Below, piece after piece: positions 1-8,087 of a DNA stretch of 64,000 nt. This DNA comes from Moorella mulderi DSM 14980 (GTDB lineage: Bacteria > Bacillota > DSM-521 > Neomoorellales > Neomoorellaceae), in assembly GCF_001594015.1 (NCBI RefSeq), contig NZ_LTBC01000012.1, positions 1-64,000 of the forward strand, read 5' to 3'. The translations under genes were made by a program, and so were the position numbers. Position 1 is the stretch's first letter; every line of letters starts with the position of its first letter. The notes beneath the pieces were generated by a model. That model did not search any database. It was not told the origin of the DNA and was given only the letters and a program-made list of their open reading frames with translations.

Positions 1-1
1 G

Positions 2-1690
2 GTGGTGAAAAAAATAATATTCTGGCTCTTCCTTGCAGGGTTAATGCTTTTCCCTGCTGCCGGACATCCTGCCGCCAGCCCGGGAGGCAGCAGCCACCCG
101 CAAGCCTCCTGGGAGACCCTGGCCGACGGCAGCAAGGTCTACGGGTTCTGGCAGGATAGCGGAGGTTATCGCTTCCTGATCGAGTGCGACCCTGCCACCG
201 GCCAAATGACGGGTTTTGCTTACCTCAACAGCGGTAAGTTTGTTGAACAGGAGGTACAAATCCTGGATGGGTATGATCAGGTACAGTATATTGATACAGA
301 ACAACCGAAACATTACCTTTATCCCCCCAAGATAATTCCCAGTGCGGAATACCGTGGGGAATCATTGCCTATACGGTACAATGGCCAGGAGCCGCAAAAA
401 GTTGCCTATCCTTATGGTAGCACTCTGGCAGAAGATTGGAGGGGGGTTATAATTCCTCTTTTGAACAGGAACCCATGGCCAGTCACCCTGCGTGTCCACG
501 CTTTTTTAAATGGGGATGACTGGACCGGTAATGTTACTATAGGCCCCTACGACACTAAGTGGGTGATGTTGAAAATACCCTCCGGTGCCAAGGCGGGTGG
601 TAGTAATGCTTATAGTACCACATATATTTTTATTCACGCGCAGGTAATAGAGAATTATGACCCGCAGGCACCTCCTGAGTACAGGTATAACCCGCGGGCC
701 GATGATGGGGATGTGGTAGCCATGTATGCGGATATCCAGGGGCTGAAATTTAGCGGTCCTGAATGGTACGATGAGCGCGATTCCCAGAAGGTCTTTGTAT
801 TGCTTCCAGCCTTTAAAAAAGTCTTGCGGTGGGTACCGGACGACCCGGGCGACTGGCGCGTAGGACATCCGGAGTATGATCTGGTGCCTGGTTATGCCTG
901 GAAAACCGTAGAGGTTGGTAGCCTTCACGCTGTAGCAGTAGAGCCTACTTCTATCCTAGCCACCCAGGAAGATATAGACAGTTTGCGCGCGGCTGGCCCC
1001 AAGGATAAGTATGACCCCAATTATTATAAGACGGATGGATCTACGCTGACTGTATATAAAAAAGAAAAAATTGGCAGTGGATACGATGAGTATGGTCACG
1101 AGATAACTGCCTACCGGTATTATTACCGGGCCAGGGTGGTCGTATCTAATCAAACTGGCTTTACTGCTTCTTTTAATGATCTAAGTATAGCTTCCCCCCA
1201 CAGGCAACCCAACGGCGATATAGAGCCAGAGTTGATGCCTGGTAGGGTATCGGGAGGACCTATACCGCCCGGAGGAACAGGGGAATTTTATACGGAGTTT
1301 ACCCAGGATAACTATGCACTAGTAAACCGAAAGAAAAACCGCTGGGCAAGACTAAGACTATTTTCTCCACTTGTCCTCATGGGCGATATATTTAATGGAA
1401 TTGGCGGGTTACGTGGTGCAGAAGCTTGTGAGGGAGAGGTCACTATTTCTGCCATTGCAGGTTGCGAGAATTATAATGCCGAAAGGCACTACCAGTCTGA
1501 ATTTGAACCGTCTTTGCCAGTTACCATGTTCGACTTTGAAGAAGTGATGACTCCTGCTGAATTAGCACGTTTCGCTAATTATGTGGATCAAGGTATAAGG
1601 AATAACATTATCAACTTTTTAGCCGGGCATCCCGAACAAATGCAAGTTTCAGCTGTATACAACAGAAGAAGGGCTATATTTGACGACTAA
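2..1690 (+). CDS. Secreted protein of unknown function
   Basis: The protein is up to 562 residues and begins at the window edge, where tandem GTG codons at 2 and 5 are possible starts; the upstream ribosome binding site lies outside the window. It opens with a clear signal peptide: two Lys, a hydrophobic core around residues 6-20 and an Ala-rich cleavage region. The rest is rich in Tyr, Pro and aromatic residues, without transmembrane segments or a catalytic motif I recognise, so it is probably exported. A strong terminator follows, separating it from the ParM-like gene. I cannot say whether it belongs to the conjugative element or to the flanking chromosome. Coding status is supported by length and signal peptide; function is unknown. 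Confidence 0.75.
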   Translation: MVKKIIFWLFLAGLMLFPAAGHPAASPGGSSHPQASWETLADGSKVYGFWQDSGGYRFLIECDPATGQMTGFAYLNSGKFVEQEVQILDGYDQVQYIDTEQPKHYLYPPKIIPSAEYRGESLPIRYNGQEPQKVAYPYGSTLAEDWRGVIIPLLNRNPWPVTLRVHAFLNGDDWTGNVTIGPYDTKWVMLKIPSGAKAGGSNAYSTTYIFIHAQVIENYDPQAPPEYRYNPRADDGDVVAMYADIQGLKFSGPEWYDERDSQKVFVLLPAFKKVLRWVPDDPGDWRVGHPEYDLVPGYAWKTVEVGSLHAVAVEPTSILATQEDIDSLRAAGPKDKYDPNYYKTDGSTLTVYKKEKIGSGYDEYGHEITAYRYYYRARVVVSNQTGFTASFNDLSIASPHRQPNGDIEPELMPGRVSGGPIPPGGTGEFYTEFTQDNYALVNRKKNRWARLRLFSPLVLMGDIFNGIGGLRGAEACEGEVTISAIAGCENYNAERHYQSEFEPSLPVTMFDFEEVMTPAELARFANYVDQGIRNNIINFLAGHPEQMQVSAVYNRRRAIFDD

Positions 1691-1702
1691 TTTTATTTGA
1701 TA

Positions 1703-1736
1703 AAGCCGGGGTTAAATTATGCCCCGGCTTTTTTTG
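1703..1736 (+). terminator. Rho-independent terminator
   Basis: AAGCCGGGG pairs with CCCCGGCTT across a 10-nt loop and is followed by a run of T. It lies 12 bases after the stop codon of the secreted-protein gene. Confidence 0.9.
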
Positions 1737-1780
1737 TGAGGTCTTAACTTAAATCTGACTTCCAAAAGGAGCGTGGTTTT

Positions 1781-2833
1781 ATGCTGGCACTTCAAGTTAA
1801 TAACCAAACATTACATGCACAAACCAAGGTCAAGGCCGTAGGCGTAGACGTGGGTTACGGTTTCGTCAAGGCCGTTTCGCCGGTGGCCAGGGTTTCCTTC
1901 CCCTCGGTAGTGGCGCCTTATATCGAGGACCCTTTAAGTGGGTTGTTTCACGATGGAACTGGCCACAGGGTACGGGTGCGGAAGGCTAACGGGGAGGTAG
2001 AGGAAAAGCTGGTTGGCGAGGCGGCCTTAAGGTCCCTGGCGGCCACTGCCACCTTAAGCCGGGAGAAACCTGCATCCCTCCATGACCTGATGCTGCTGGC
2101 GGCCGCCTACCTGGCGGGCGGCGGGGATAAAGGACCATTCCCCAAACAGGTTGACCTTGCCGTGGGGCTGCCCCTGGCCTATTTCCGCGCCCAGAAGGAC
2201 ACCTTGAAAAAGCGCCTGGAAGGCCTGGCGGCCTGGGTGAGCGTGGACGGCGGGGAAGAGAAGCATATCAGCTTTGGCCGGGTGCTGGTTTTCCCCCAGG
2301 GGGCGGGCGTGGTCCTGGCGGGGGAAGTAGCCCTGCCAGAGAACGGGTATCTCGCCGTGGTCGATGTGGGGACCTATACCACCGACTACCTGCTTTTTGA
2401 AGACCATGGCGACAATATCCCCCGCCCCTTGCCGGAGGCCTGCGGCAGCCTGGAGGCGGGCGTGAACCTCCTGCACCGCGCCCTGGCGGCCGAGTTCCAG
2501 CGCCAGACAGGAGCCCCCCTGGCCCCGGTCATGTACCAGGACGCCGTTGAATGTGCCTTGGTGGGACGGCCTATCCACTATGGAGGTAGGGATATACACC
2601 TGGAAGATGCGTTTAAGAAGGCCAGGTGTGATATCGCCCAGGCCATCGCTCAGGGGGTTCTGGCGGCCTGGGGCGGCCGGGCCGGGTTTGTGGCCCTAAC
2701 GCTCCTCGCTGGCGGCGGGGCCTGTCTTTTTGAGGATGAATTCCTGCGGGCCTTGCCGGGGGCACGGGTGGCTCAAGACCCCCTGTTCGCCAACGCCCAA
2801 GGTTATTTTGAGATGGTCGGCGGGATGGCTTAA
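1781..2833 (+). CDS. ParM/Alp-like actin-family ATPase
   Basis: A 350-residue actin-like ATPase of the kind that forms filaments to segregate plasmids and some integrative elements. Phosphate-1 motif VGVDVGYGFVKAV lies near residues 21-33, phosphate-2 motif VVDVGTYTTDYLLF near 193-206, and an adenosine-type motif LAGGGACLF near 309-317. The length fits ParM/StbA/Alp relatives. The start is supported by AAAAGGAG about 10 bases upstream. A small helical protein and an EAL protein follow in the same direction, so this is probably a maintenance module in which the small protein is the DNA-binding partner. The family call is firm; the segregation role is inferred, because some members serve other filament functions. 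Confidence 0.85.
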   Translation: MLALQVNNQTLHAQTKVKAVGVDVGYGFVKAVSPVARVSFPSVVAPYIEDPLSGLFHDGTGHRVRVRKANGEVEEKLVGEAALRSLAATATLSREKPASLHDLMLLAAAYLAGGGDKGPFPKQVDLAVGLPLAYFRAQKDTLKKRLEGLAAWVSVDGGEEKHISFGRVLVFPQGAGVVLAGEVALPENGYLAVVDVGTYTTDYLLFEDHGDNIPRPLPEACGSLEAGVNLLHRALAAEFQRQTGAPLAPVMYQDAVECALVGRPIHYGGRDIHLEDAFKKARCDIAQAIAQGVLAAWGGRAGFVALTLLAGGGACLFEDEFLRALPGARVAQDPLFANAQGYFEMVGGMA

Positions 2834-2843
2834 GCCTTACCAA

Positions 2844-2867
2844 TGCTAGGTTTCCAGGCATTTTTTT
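2844..2867 (+). terminator. Probable terminator after the ParM-like gene
   Basis: TGCTAGG/CCAGGCA form a short imperfect stem (one A-A mismatch and one G-T pair) with a TTT loop, followed by seven T. It is weaker than other terminators here and may only attenuate. Confidence 0.5.
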
Positions 2868-2939
2868 AAGTAATCGGCGGGAAAGACGCTAGAGTCCGGC
2901 CTAACATTGACATATCGGCGGGAAAGGAAGGGAAAAAGG

Positions 2940-3197
2940 TTGCCTCAAGCATTGAAAAGGCTAGAAATTCGTATCCCTCCAGACCACCCTGTTTTCCGGT
3001 ATCCTCCCCGGTTAAGGGGCCAGGTAGCCCGGGAGTGGTTGGACCTGGGGATGCGTCTGGCAAGTATTGAGGAAAGGTTGGCCCGCCTGGAAGAACGGGG
3101 ACTTGCGCCTCCTGCCCGAGGGGCCAGCAATCAGAATGGGAAAGGAATTGACCCGGTGAAGTTCAGGGAAACCCTGGCCGGGGTTTTTGATTTTTAA
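2940..3197 (+). CDS. Small helical protein, possible ParR-like partner
   Basis: An 85-residue basic protein from TTG 2940, chosen because GGAAAGGAAGGGAAAAAGG lies directly upstream; an in-frame TTG at 2907 has no obvious ribosome binding site. The C-terminal half contains a heptad-like segment (IEERLARLEER) suggesting a coiled coil. It follows the ParM-like actin, where segregation operons usually encode the centromere-binding adaptor. No ribbon-helix-helix motif is obvious, so the ParR-like role rests on position, size and charge only. The next gene begins 19 bases after its stop. Confidence 0.6.
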   Translation: MPQALKRLEIRIPPDHPVFRYPPRLRGQVAREWLDLGMRLASIEERLARLEERGLAPPARGASNQNGKGIDPVKFRETLAGVFDF

Positions 3198-3216
3198 AGA
3201 GAGGTGGTGGCCAGAG

Positions 3217-3531
3217 GTGGGGGAGAAGAACCCGTTTGTACCAGTACACGTGCAGGTATCGGGGCTGGTCCTTATACCTGAGAGCGAAATTATCGTTTTA
3301 AAGCCGCCCGGGCAGCCGCCCGTGACGGTTTACTATATTGGTCCCGCCCAGATTGAAAAGGTGGAAAAATACTTTGCCGGCGAACGGAAACTGTACAGTC
3401 CCTGGCGGGAAGGCGGTGATCTCATTGCTCAAAAAAAGCGATATCGAAGCGGTAATAAAAAATCCTGGCAGGATACGGGTCTATTACCAGCCGGTAGTGA
3501 ATCTTACGTCAGGGCGGCTATGGGGATATGA
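3217..3531 (+). CDS. Hypothetical protein overlapping the EAL gene
   Basis: A roughly 105-residue protein from GTG 3217, preceded by GAGAGGTGGTGG; TTG 3187 would overlap the previous stop. The N-terminal ~75 residues look like genuine protein, with alternating hydrophobic strands and a short helix (IEKVEKYFAGE). The last ~35 residues overlap the EAL gene in another frame and look less protein-like. The overlap exceeds 100 bases, unusually long. Either the reading frame has degenerated, or a frameshift separates an original N-terminal domain from the EAL domain. I do not recognise the family. Confidence 0.5.
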   Translation: MGEKNPFVPVHVQVSGLVLIPESEIIVLKPPGQPPVTVYYIGPAQIEKVEKYFAGERKLYSPWREGGDLIAQKKRYRSGNKKSWQDTGLLPAGSESYVRAAMGI

Positions 3532-4132
3532 GGCCCTGCTGCGGGGTGAGGGGGTACTGGCGAAACCTGGGCGGCTCTTTAAGAGCGCGGCGGCCTGGGG
3601 GCTTTTGGGCGAGCTGGATACGGCCTGCTTTCTGGCCGCCCTGGCCGGCAGCTACCCGCCGGAGGGGTACTTAAGCGTTAACGTAACGGCGGCAGGGCTG
3701 GTTGATATTGACGCTGGCGCCTATGCGAACCCACGGCTTGTCATCGAGTTAACCGAGTATGGCTACAGGGATATACAGCAATTAACGGGCGCCTTGAGTG
3801 CCTGGCGCGGGAATGGCGCCAGGATAGCTATAGACGACGTTGGGCCGGATATAGGCCAGCTGCGGGCGGCCCTGCACCTGCGGCCTGATTTTGTAAAAAT
3901 AGACCGTTCACTGGTAAGGGGTTGCGACTGCCATGTTTCCAACCGCCTGTTGCTGGCCCAGGCCCTGGAGGTATGCCGTTACCTGGGGGCGGAGGTAATT
4001 GCCGAGGGTATCGAGAAGCCGGGCGAGTTAAAAGCATTAAGGGACCTGGGCGTAGAGTACGGACAGGGCTATCTATTGGGTAAACCGCAACCTGGCTGGG
4101 GGAAGGTTTGCGTTATGGCCGGCGGGGTTTGA
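3425..4132 (+). CDS. EAL-domain c-di-GMP phosphodiesterase
   Basis: A 235-residue stand-alone EAL domain that should hydrolyse cyclic di-GMP to linear pGpG. Recognisable catalytic motifs are GYEALLR (the EAL glutamate), SVNVT (metal-binding Asn), IELTE, IDDVG (paired aspartates), VKIDRS (Lys), AEGIE and GQGYLLGKP. All expected metal and catalytic positions appear kept, so it is predicted active. TTG 3425 is preferred: the domain begins right after it and GGGAAGGCGG lies upstream; GTG 3416 is an alternative. There are no membrane segments or sensor domain, so it is cytoplasmic. It shares a direction with the ParM module and overlaps the preceding reading frame. A c-di-GMP phosphodiesterase on a conjugative element could alter host surface behaviour. 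Confidence 0.88.
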   Translation: MLKKSDIEAVIKNPGRIRVYYQPVVNLTSGRLWGYEALLRGEGVLAKPGRLFKSAAAWGLLGELDTACFLAALAGSYPPEGYLSVNVTAAGLVDIDAGAYANPRLVIELTEYGYRDIQQLTGALSAWRGNGARIAIDDVGPDIGQLRAALHLRPDFVKIDRSLVRGCDCHVSNRLLLAQALEVCRYLGAEVIAEGIEKPGELKALRDLGVEYGQGYLLGKPQPGWGKVCVMAGGV

Positions 4133-4144
4133 CGGTGGAACCAT

Positions 4145-4473
4145 GGGGGCCGCCGCAACGTTTACGCCCTTACGGGCTAGCGTAGCGGCGGCCTTATCAT
4201 AAAGGCAACAGCGGTGGGCAGCAGGAGCGCTAAAGCGCACCTGCTGCCTTGATTTTAAGCCTTCAGGCCTTCCGGCTGGCCCTGGATTATACCGCCGCCC
4301 TGGCCGGTCCGGCAAGGGTACGGCCTGCGGCATAAACGGCCTCCGCCCCGCTACGCTGCGCTTCGCGGGTCCCCTCCATTTATTCCTCGGCCCGGCCCTG
4401 CGGGCCGCCCTTGCCTCCCGGCCGGGCGGCAAGCTTGTCTGTTAAGGCCGGAAGGCCAGGGGCCGAAGGCCGG
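4145..4473. repeat. ~330-bp hairpin-rich repeat, copy A
   Basis: A non-coding, GC-rich segment that recurs at 8273-8597 at roughly 90% identity by eye. It contains a 46-base hairpin (GGCCGCCGC/GCGGCGGCC, 4148-4193), a second hairpin (GGCAGCAGG-A-GCGC with its complement) and an almost loopless palindrome TTGCCTCCCGG/CCGGGCGGCAA near 4415-4436. In the second hairpin the inner stem and loop differ between copies while pairing is kept, suggesting selection for structure. The copy sits between the EAL gene and the HAD phosphatase gene and ends just before a good ribosome binding site. It also contains a -10-like box in an imperfect stem, listed separately. Confidence 0.85.
4286..4336. promoter_or_regulatory. 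Candidate single-strand (Frpo-like) promoter hairpin, copy A
   Basis: The bottom strand carries a perfect TATAAT (4291 to 4286) with TTGCCG 18 bases upstream (4315 to 4310). The segment 4286-4295 can pair with 4327-4336 at 8 of 10 positions around a 31-nt loop. If the bottom strand enters a recipient as single-stranded DNA, this fold would give a double-stranded -10 region. Its template arm continues toward higher coordinates, into the gene at 4499. In ordinary duplex DNA the same box faces left, away from that gene. The whole arrangement is conserved in copy B. The promoter activity is inference. Confidence 0.45.
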
Positions 4474-4498
4474 ATAAAAAATAGGGGGAGCGATCAAA

Positions 4499-5065
4499 AT
4501 GTTGTCAAGGAAATGGATGGAAGGACCTGGCAGGATGAGGATAGGGGTTGATATCTGCAACACTATAGCCAATGTCAACGCGGAAATTTTAAAGTGCTAT
4601 CATGTATCCCTGGATGTATATCCTTTCCCTGAGCTACCGGCAGGCTTTTTCTCCACCACAGAGGGGCTAACGTTGTTGGCCCGGGCGAAACCCCTTGCTG
4701 GCGCGGCGGAAGTTCTGAAGAATTACGCACTTCATGGACACGAGATTATATACATTACCAGCAGGCCGGTCATAGCAGCAAATATAACCCGAGAATGGCT
4801 TGCTGCCCACGGCTTCCCGCGCGGTTCTATTGTTTTCCTGCCCAGGGGATATAAAAAAGTGTTTGCGGCTCATTATGGGATAGGACTGTTCTTTGAAGAC
4901 GACCCTGTAGAGGCGACAGGGCTCCATGAAACAGTAGGGCAGGTCTATATGCCGGCCTGGCCCTACAACAGGAACGTAAAGGGCCGTTACATTCAAATGT
5001 TTACATCGTGGAAAGAAGTTGTAAACCATGCCGATTGCTTTTCCTCTGGTTATATGGTACTATAA
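4499..5065 (+). CDS. HAD-superfamily phosphatase / nucleotidase-like protein
   Basis: A 188-residue protein resembling 5'(3')-deoxyribonucleotidase-type HAD hydrolases. Motif I is VDICNTIA (near residue 16), motif II is YITSRP, and motif III is FFEDDPVEA with the paired acidic residues. In motif I the canonical second aspartate of DxDxT is cysteine, so the general acid/base is altered and classical phosphatase activity is uncertain. ATG 4499 has AGGGGGAG eight bases upstream; ATG 4535 would give a start right at the HAD fold. It lies directly downstream of repeat copy A, as ArdC lies downstream of copy B. Substrate is unknown; a role in nucleotide metabolism during transfer would be speculation. 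Confidence 0.7.
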   Translation: MLSRKWMEGPGRMRIGVDICNTIANVNAEILKCYHVSLDVYPFPELPAGFFSTTEGLTLLARAKPLAGAAEVLKNYALHGHEIIYITSRPVIAANITREWLAAHGFPRGSIVFLPRGYKKVFAAHYGIGLFFEDDPVEATGLHETVGQVYMPAWPYNRNVKGRYIQMFTSWKEVVNHADCFSSGYMVL

Positions 5066-5128
5066 TCATTGGAAGTGGTAAATTTTGTATAGATATACAT
5101 GATATTATTCTCCAGGGGCGAATATCTT

Positions 5129-5458
5129 ATGTCTCCAAACAAGAGAGCTATTGATATTGTTAAACTATATGCAGAGACTTTGAGAAAGAAGAACCTCCCT
5201 GTTAAGTCAGTAATCCTTTTCGGCTCCCAGGCAAGGGGAGACTACGAACCGGACTCTGATATTGATGTTCTTGTGGTTACTGAAAAGCTTGATAAAAAAA
5301 TCCGTGAAACCATTATAGACGAAGCATACGAAATTAGCCTTAAAGAAGATATCCCGGTAATACCCCTTGTATACGATCTCAAAGAGTTTCAATCTCCCCT
5401 GTTCCGGGCCGGGCCCTTTTATCAAAATATAAGCCGGGAAGGGATTAATATTTTATGA
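5129..5458 (+). CDS. MNT-type minimal nucleotidyltransferase (antitoxin-like)
   Basis: A 109-residue minimal nucleotidyltransferase. The hallmark GSQARGDYEPDSDIDVLVV (GSxxRGxxxxxSDxD) gives the metal-binding aspartates. ATG 5129 is favoured by AGGGGCG upstream; an in-frame ATG at 5099 lacks a ribosome binding site. It overlaps the following HEPN gene by 4 bases. MNT/HEPN pairs act as toxin-antitoxin modules in which the MNT protein can modify the HEPN RNase by adding AMP. The pair sits among mobile-element cargo between the HAD gene and the replication-type gene. A second pair with the reverse gene order lies at 10825-11510. Confidence 0.88.
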   Translation: MSPNKRAIDIVKLYAETLRKKNLPVKSVILFGSQARGDYEPDSDIDVLVVTEKLDKKIRETIIDEAYEISLKEDIPVIPLVYDLKEFQSPLFRAGPFYQNISREGINIL

Positions 5459-5874
5459 CCGATAACGACCTGAAAAAATTATTTGCCCGGGCTAAAATGG
5501 AAAAGGCATGGGAAGCCTGGGATGAAGCGGAATGGGCTTTCAAGGGTGGAAAATACCCTGGCGCGGTCAACAGGATATACTATGCATTTTACAGGGCATG
5601 TTTGGCTCTACTTGCTTTCCAGCAGAAGATCCCGACCAAACACTCGGCAGTAATAGGCGCGGTTAACCGTATTTATGTGAAAGAGGGGCTGCTGCCCAGG
5701 GAAGTTGGAAGGTTTCTCCATGGCCTGCAAACGGCCCGCACAGAAGCAGATTACAGGGATAAAGATTTTTCCCGTGAAGAGGTCCAAGAATATTTAGAGC
5801 AAGGCAAGAGGTACCTGCAACAGCTTGGGGAATTAGTAGCCAGGCTGGCAGAAGAGCCATTACACAAAAACTAA
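5455..5874 (+). CDS. HEPN-domain protein (toxin-like partner of MNT)
   Basis: A 139-residue all-helical HEPN protein of the UPF0332-like type. Signature segments are AVNRIYYAFYRACLALL (residues ~37-53), KHSAV, and ARTEADYRD near residue 97. The conserved Arg in RTEADY is followed by Tyr rather than the RX4-6H seen in proven HEPN RNases, so nuclease activity is uncertain. It overlaps the MNT gene by 4 bases (translational coupling) and ends before a strong terminator. As a pair, the two genes most likely stabilise the element or act in abortive infection. Confidence 0.82.
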   Translation: MTDNDLKKLFARAKMEKAWEAWDEAEWAFKGGKYPGAVNRIYYAFYRACLALLAFQQKIPTKHSAVIGAVNRIYVKEGLLPREVGRFLHGLQTARTEADYRDKDFSREEVQEYLEQGKRYLQQLGELVARLAEEPLHKN

Positions 5875-5888
5875 ATTAATCGTCCCTG

Positions 5889-5927
5889 TTTAGCCGGTGG
5901 TCCGAAAAGCCACTGGCTAAATTTTTT
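5889..5927 (+). terminator. Rho-independent terminator
   Basis: TTTAGCCGGTGG and CCACTGGCTAAA form a 12-bp stem with one G-T pair and a 9-nt loop, followed by six T. It closes the MNT/HEPN operon. Confidence 0.92.
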
Positions 5928-6062
5928 AAAGTCCAAGAAGCAAAAGTAACAACCTGAAAGCAGCCTCTCCCAGGCCGGTGGCGTATTTCAGCCCCCGGCT
6001 ATTTTTTTGGGGTACACCTTATGGATTGGGCAACAACTGCCGGCTAAAGGGGAGAGGGTAAC

Positions 6063-7025
6063 TTGAGCGAAATTGTGCGCGGCCGTAGCAAGGGGCATCT
6101 GGTAGTTGATAATCGTATCATCGACGGCCTGCTGGAGATCGGTGGTATCGACCTGGCTGGTTTTTATACAGCCCTGAAGAGGTTCGTTGACCGGCGGGAT
6201 TCCCCGGATAGCAAAGCCACCATGCCCTGGACGGTGGATTACTTCTGCCAGAAGTTTAAGATGGGCAAGCAGAGGTTTTACCGCCTGGCGGAAATGCTCT
6301 GGCGGGTGGGTTTGCTGGATATAACTAAGGATTACGGTAAACTGGCCGGTCGGGAAGGGCCGTCCGGGTGGAGAAACCGTTATGCCGTCCACGATGACCC
6401 GGGTTATGAAGGCCCTTTACGGGAAATACGCGAGGGGACATTCAAACACACCGGGGAAGAGGGGAGGTATTCCGATACAGAACTTCCTGGGACTAAAGTC
6501 CCGGGTATTCCGATACAGGTATTCCTGGAGCGGAATGTAAGAAAAGAAAAGTATAGAAAAGATGATGTTGTTGTTGTAACGCCCCACTCGGAAACAAAAC
6601 CTGGCCAGGAAAATAAAACCCAACAGACGGGCAAATCTGCAGATGAGGGTGCCTCCTTTGAAGCACCGACAACCTGTAACGGCTTAACAAGCGAAGATGG
6701 GGGTCAAGCGTATCAGGATTTCGCCAGCCGAGTCCAGGAGGCGTTCATAGAAGCAGTAGGACATCCCTTACCCAGGGAGATAATGGGTGAATTGTCGGGT
6801 TATCCTCTGGATTACGTTCTCGGTAAGATTGCCATGATGAAGCAAGGAAAAGAGAAGTCTAACGCCGTGGGCTGGCTGCTGGAGGCCTGCCGGGAGGACT
6901 ACCGGCACCTGCCTGGGCCGATACCGGCTAGGAAGCAAGCCGGGAAAGGGAAAAGGGAACCACCCAGGCCGCCCGGATCCGGCAAAGAGAATGACAAGTA
7001 CCGGGAATTATACAGATTAGTCTAA
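6063..7025 (+). CDS. Replication initiator-like / winged-helix protein
   Basis: A 320-residue protein starting at TTG 6063, with AAAGGGGAGAGGG upstream. The N-terminal ~110 residues look like a winged-helix domain: helical segments followed by WRVGLLDITKDYG. Similar N-termini occur in replication and partition proteins of Firmicute elements. The middle (residues ~140-220) is low-complexity and polar. The C-terminal part (residues ~225-285) is helical with YPLDYVLGKIAMMKQGKEKSNAVGWL, reminiscent of DnaD-like domains or replication proteins. It begins the cargo operon with the methylase. A DNA-binding role is likely; 'replication initiator' is a tentative name. Confidence 0.6.
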   Translation: MSEIVRGRSKGHLVVDNRIIDGLLEIGGIDLAGFYTALKRFVDRRDSPDSKATMPWTVDYFCQKFKMGKQRFYRLAEMLWRVGLLDITKDYGKLAGREGPSGWRNRYAVHDDPGYEGPLREIREGTFKHTGEEGRYSDTELPGTKVPGIPIQVFLERNVRKEKYRKDDVVVVTPHSETKPGQENKTQQTGKSADEGASFEAPTTCNGLTSEDGGQAYQDFASRVQEAFIEAVGHPLPREIMGELSGYPLDYVLGKIAMMKQGKEKSNAVGWLLEACREDYRHLPGPIPARKQAGKGKREPPRPPGSGKENDKYRELYRLV

Positions 7026-7049
7026 TTTATGGCGGGAGGTGTAAGGAGG

Positions 7050-8066
7050 ATGAATACCCATCATAAGTTCTACCTTGGTGATGCCCTGGAGGTCCTTAAA
7101 GGGCTGCCGGCAGAAAGCGTCAACTGTTGCGTTACTTCCCCGCCCTACTGGGGCCTGCGCGATTATGGGATGGAGGGCCAGGTGGGAGGAGAAGATACCC
7201 CGGAAAAATACGTTGCCAAGTTAGTAGATATTTTTTCCGAGGTCAGGCGGGTGCTCCGGCCAGACGGGACTCTCTGGCTAAACCTGGGCGACTGCTACGC
7301 CAGCCCGGGTAAAGAGGGAAAGTGGGACGAAAAGAGGCGCCAGAAGGGGACTGGGCGCCGTCTCTATCATATGCAGGCCAACCGGGGCAGGGTTCCGGGT
7401 CTGAAAAATAAAGATCTGGTGGGTATTCCCTGGGCGGTGGCCTTCGCCCTCCGCAATGCCGGCTGGTACCTCCGCAGCGATATTATCTGGTACAAGCCCA
7501 ACGCCATGCCTGAAAGCGTGGTTGACAGGCCTACCAAGGCCCACGAATACCTCTTCCTCCTGAGCAAATCCGAAAGGTATTACTACGACTACGAGGCTAT
7601 CCAGGAAGATGCCGTCAGCGGGGATCCCGACAGCCCGCGGGGTTCGGCGGCGGTGATAGGCATTCCCCACAACGGCCGCAGGACACAAGCTGAAACAGGT
7701 AACCGTCGTTATACCGGCTTCAATGCCCGGTATCAACCCTGGGAAAAGCGCAATAAACGCTCAGTGTGGATTGTACCGACCAAACCTTTTCCGGAAGCCC
7801 ACTTTGCTGTTTATCCTCTCGACCTGATCAAACCGTGTATCTTAGCAGGTTGTCCCCCTGGAGGCACGGTCCTGGATCCCTTCGGCGGGTCCGGGACCAC
7901 ATCCCTGGCGGCAAAGCAGCTGGGGAGAAACAGCATTTATATTGACCTGAACCCCGCCTACCTGGAAATGGCGGTCAAGAGGATGCAGTTTGAGGTGCAG
8001 GAGTTGTTTGCCACCCACACTTACGAGGTATTCTGGGGAAAAAGGCTAGAAAAAGTTGTTACCTGA
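7050..8066 (+). CDS. Site-specific DNA methyltransferase (N4-cytosine/N6-adenine type)
   Basis: A ~338-residue beta-class amino-methyltransferase. Catalytic motif IV is TSPPYWGLRDYG (near residue 31) and the SAM-binding motif DPFGGSGTT lies near residue 278. The SPPYW form is common in N4-cytosine methylases. ATG 7050 follows GGGAGGTGTAAGGAGG; ATG 7029 is an alternative with no ribosome binding site. No restriction endonuclease gene adjoins it, so it is an orphan methylase, plausibly protecting the element from host restriction. Downstream come a Cys-rich peptide and then ArdC, another anti-restriction factor. Confidence 0.9.
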   Translation: MNTHHKFYLGDALEVLKGLPAESVNCCVTSPPYWGLRDYGMEGQVGGEDTPEKYVAKLVDIFSEVRRVLRPDGTLWLNLGDCYASPGKEGKWDEKRRQKGTGRRLYHMQANRGRVPGLKNKDLVGIPWAVAFALRNAGWYLRSDIIWYKPNAMPESVVDRPTKAHEYLFLLSKSERYYYDYEAIQEDAVSGDPDSPRGSAAVIGIPHNGRRTQAETGNRRYTGFNARYQPWEKRNKRSVWIVPTKPFPEAHFAVYPLDLIKPCILAGCPPGGTVLDPFGGSGTTSLAAKQLGRNSIYIDLNPAYLEMAVKRMQFEVQELFATHTYEVFWGKRLEKVVT

Positions 8067-8087
8067 TAACTCATGGAGGGGAGAAAC

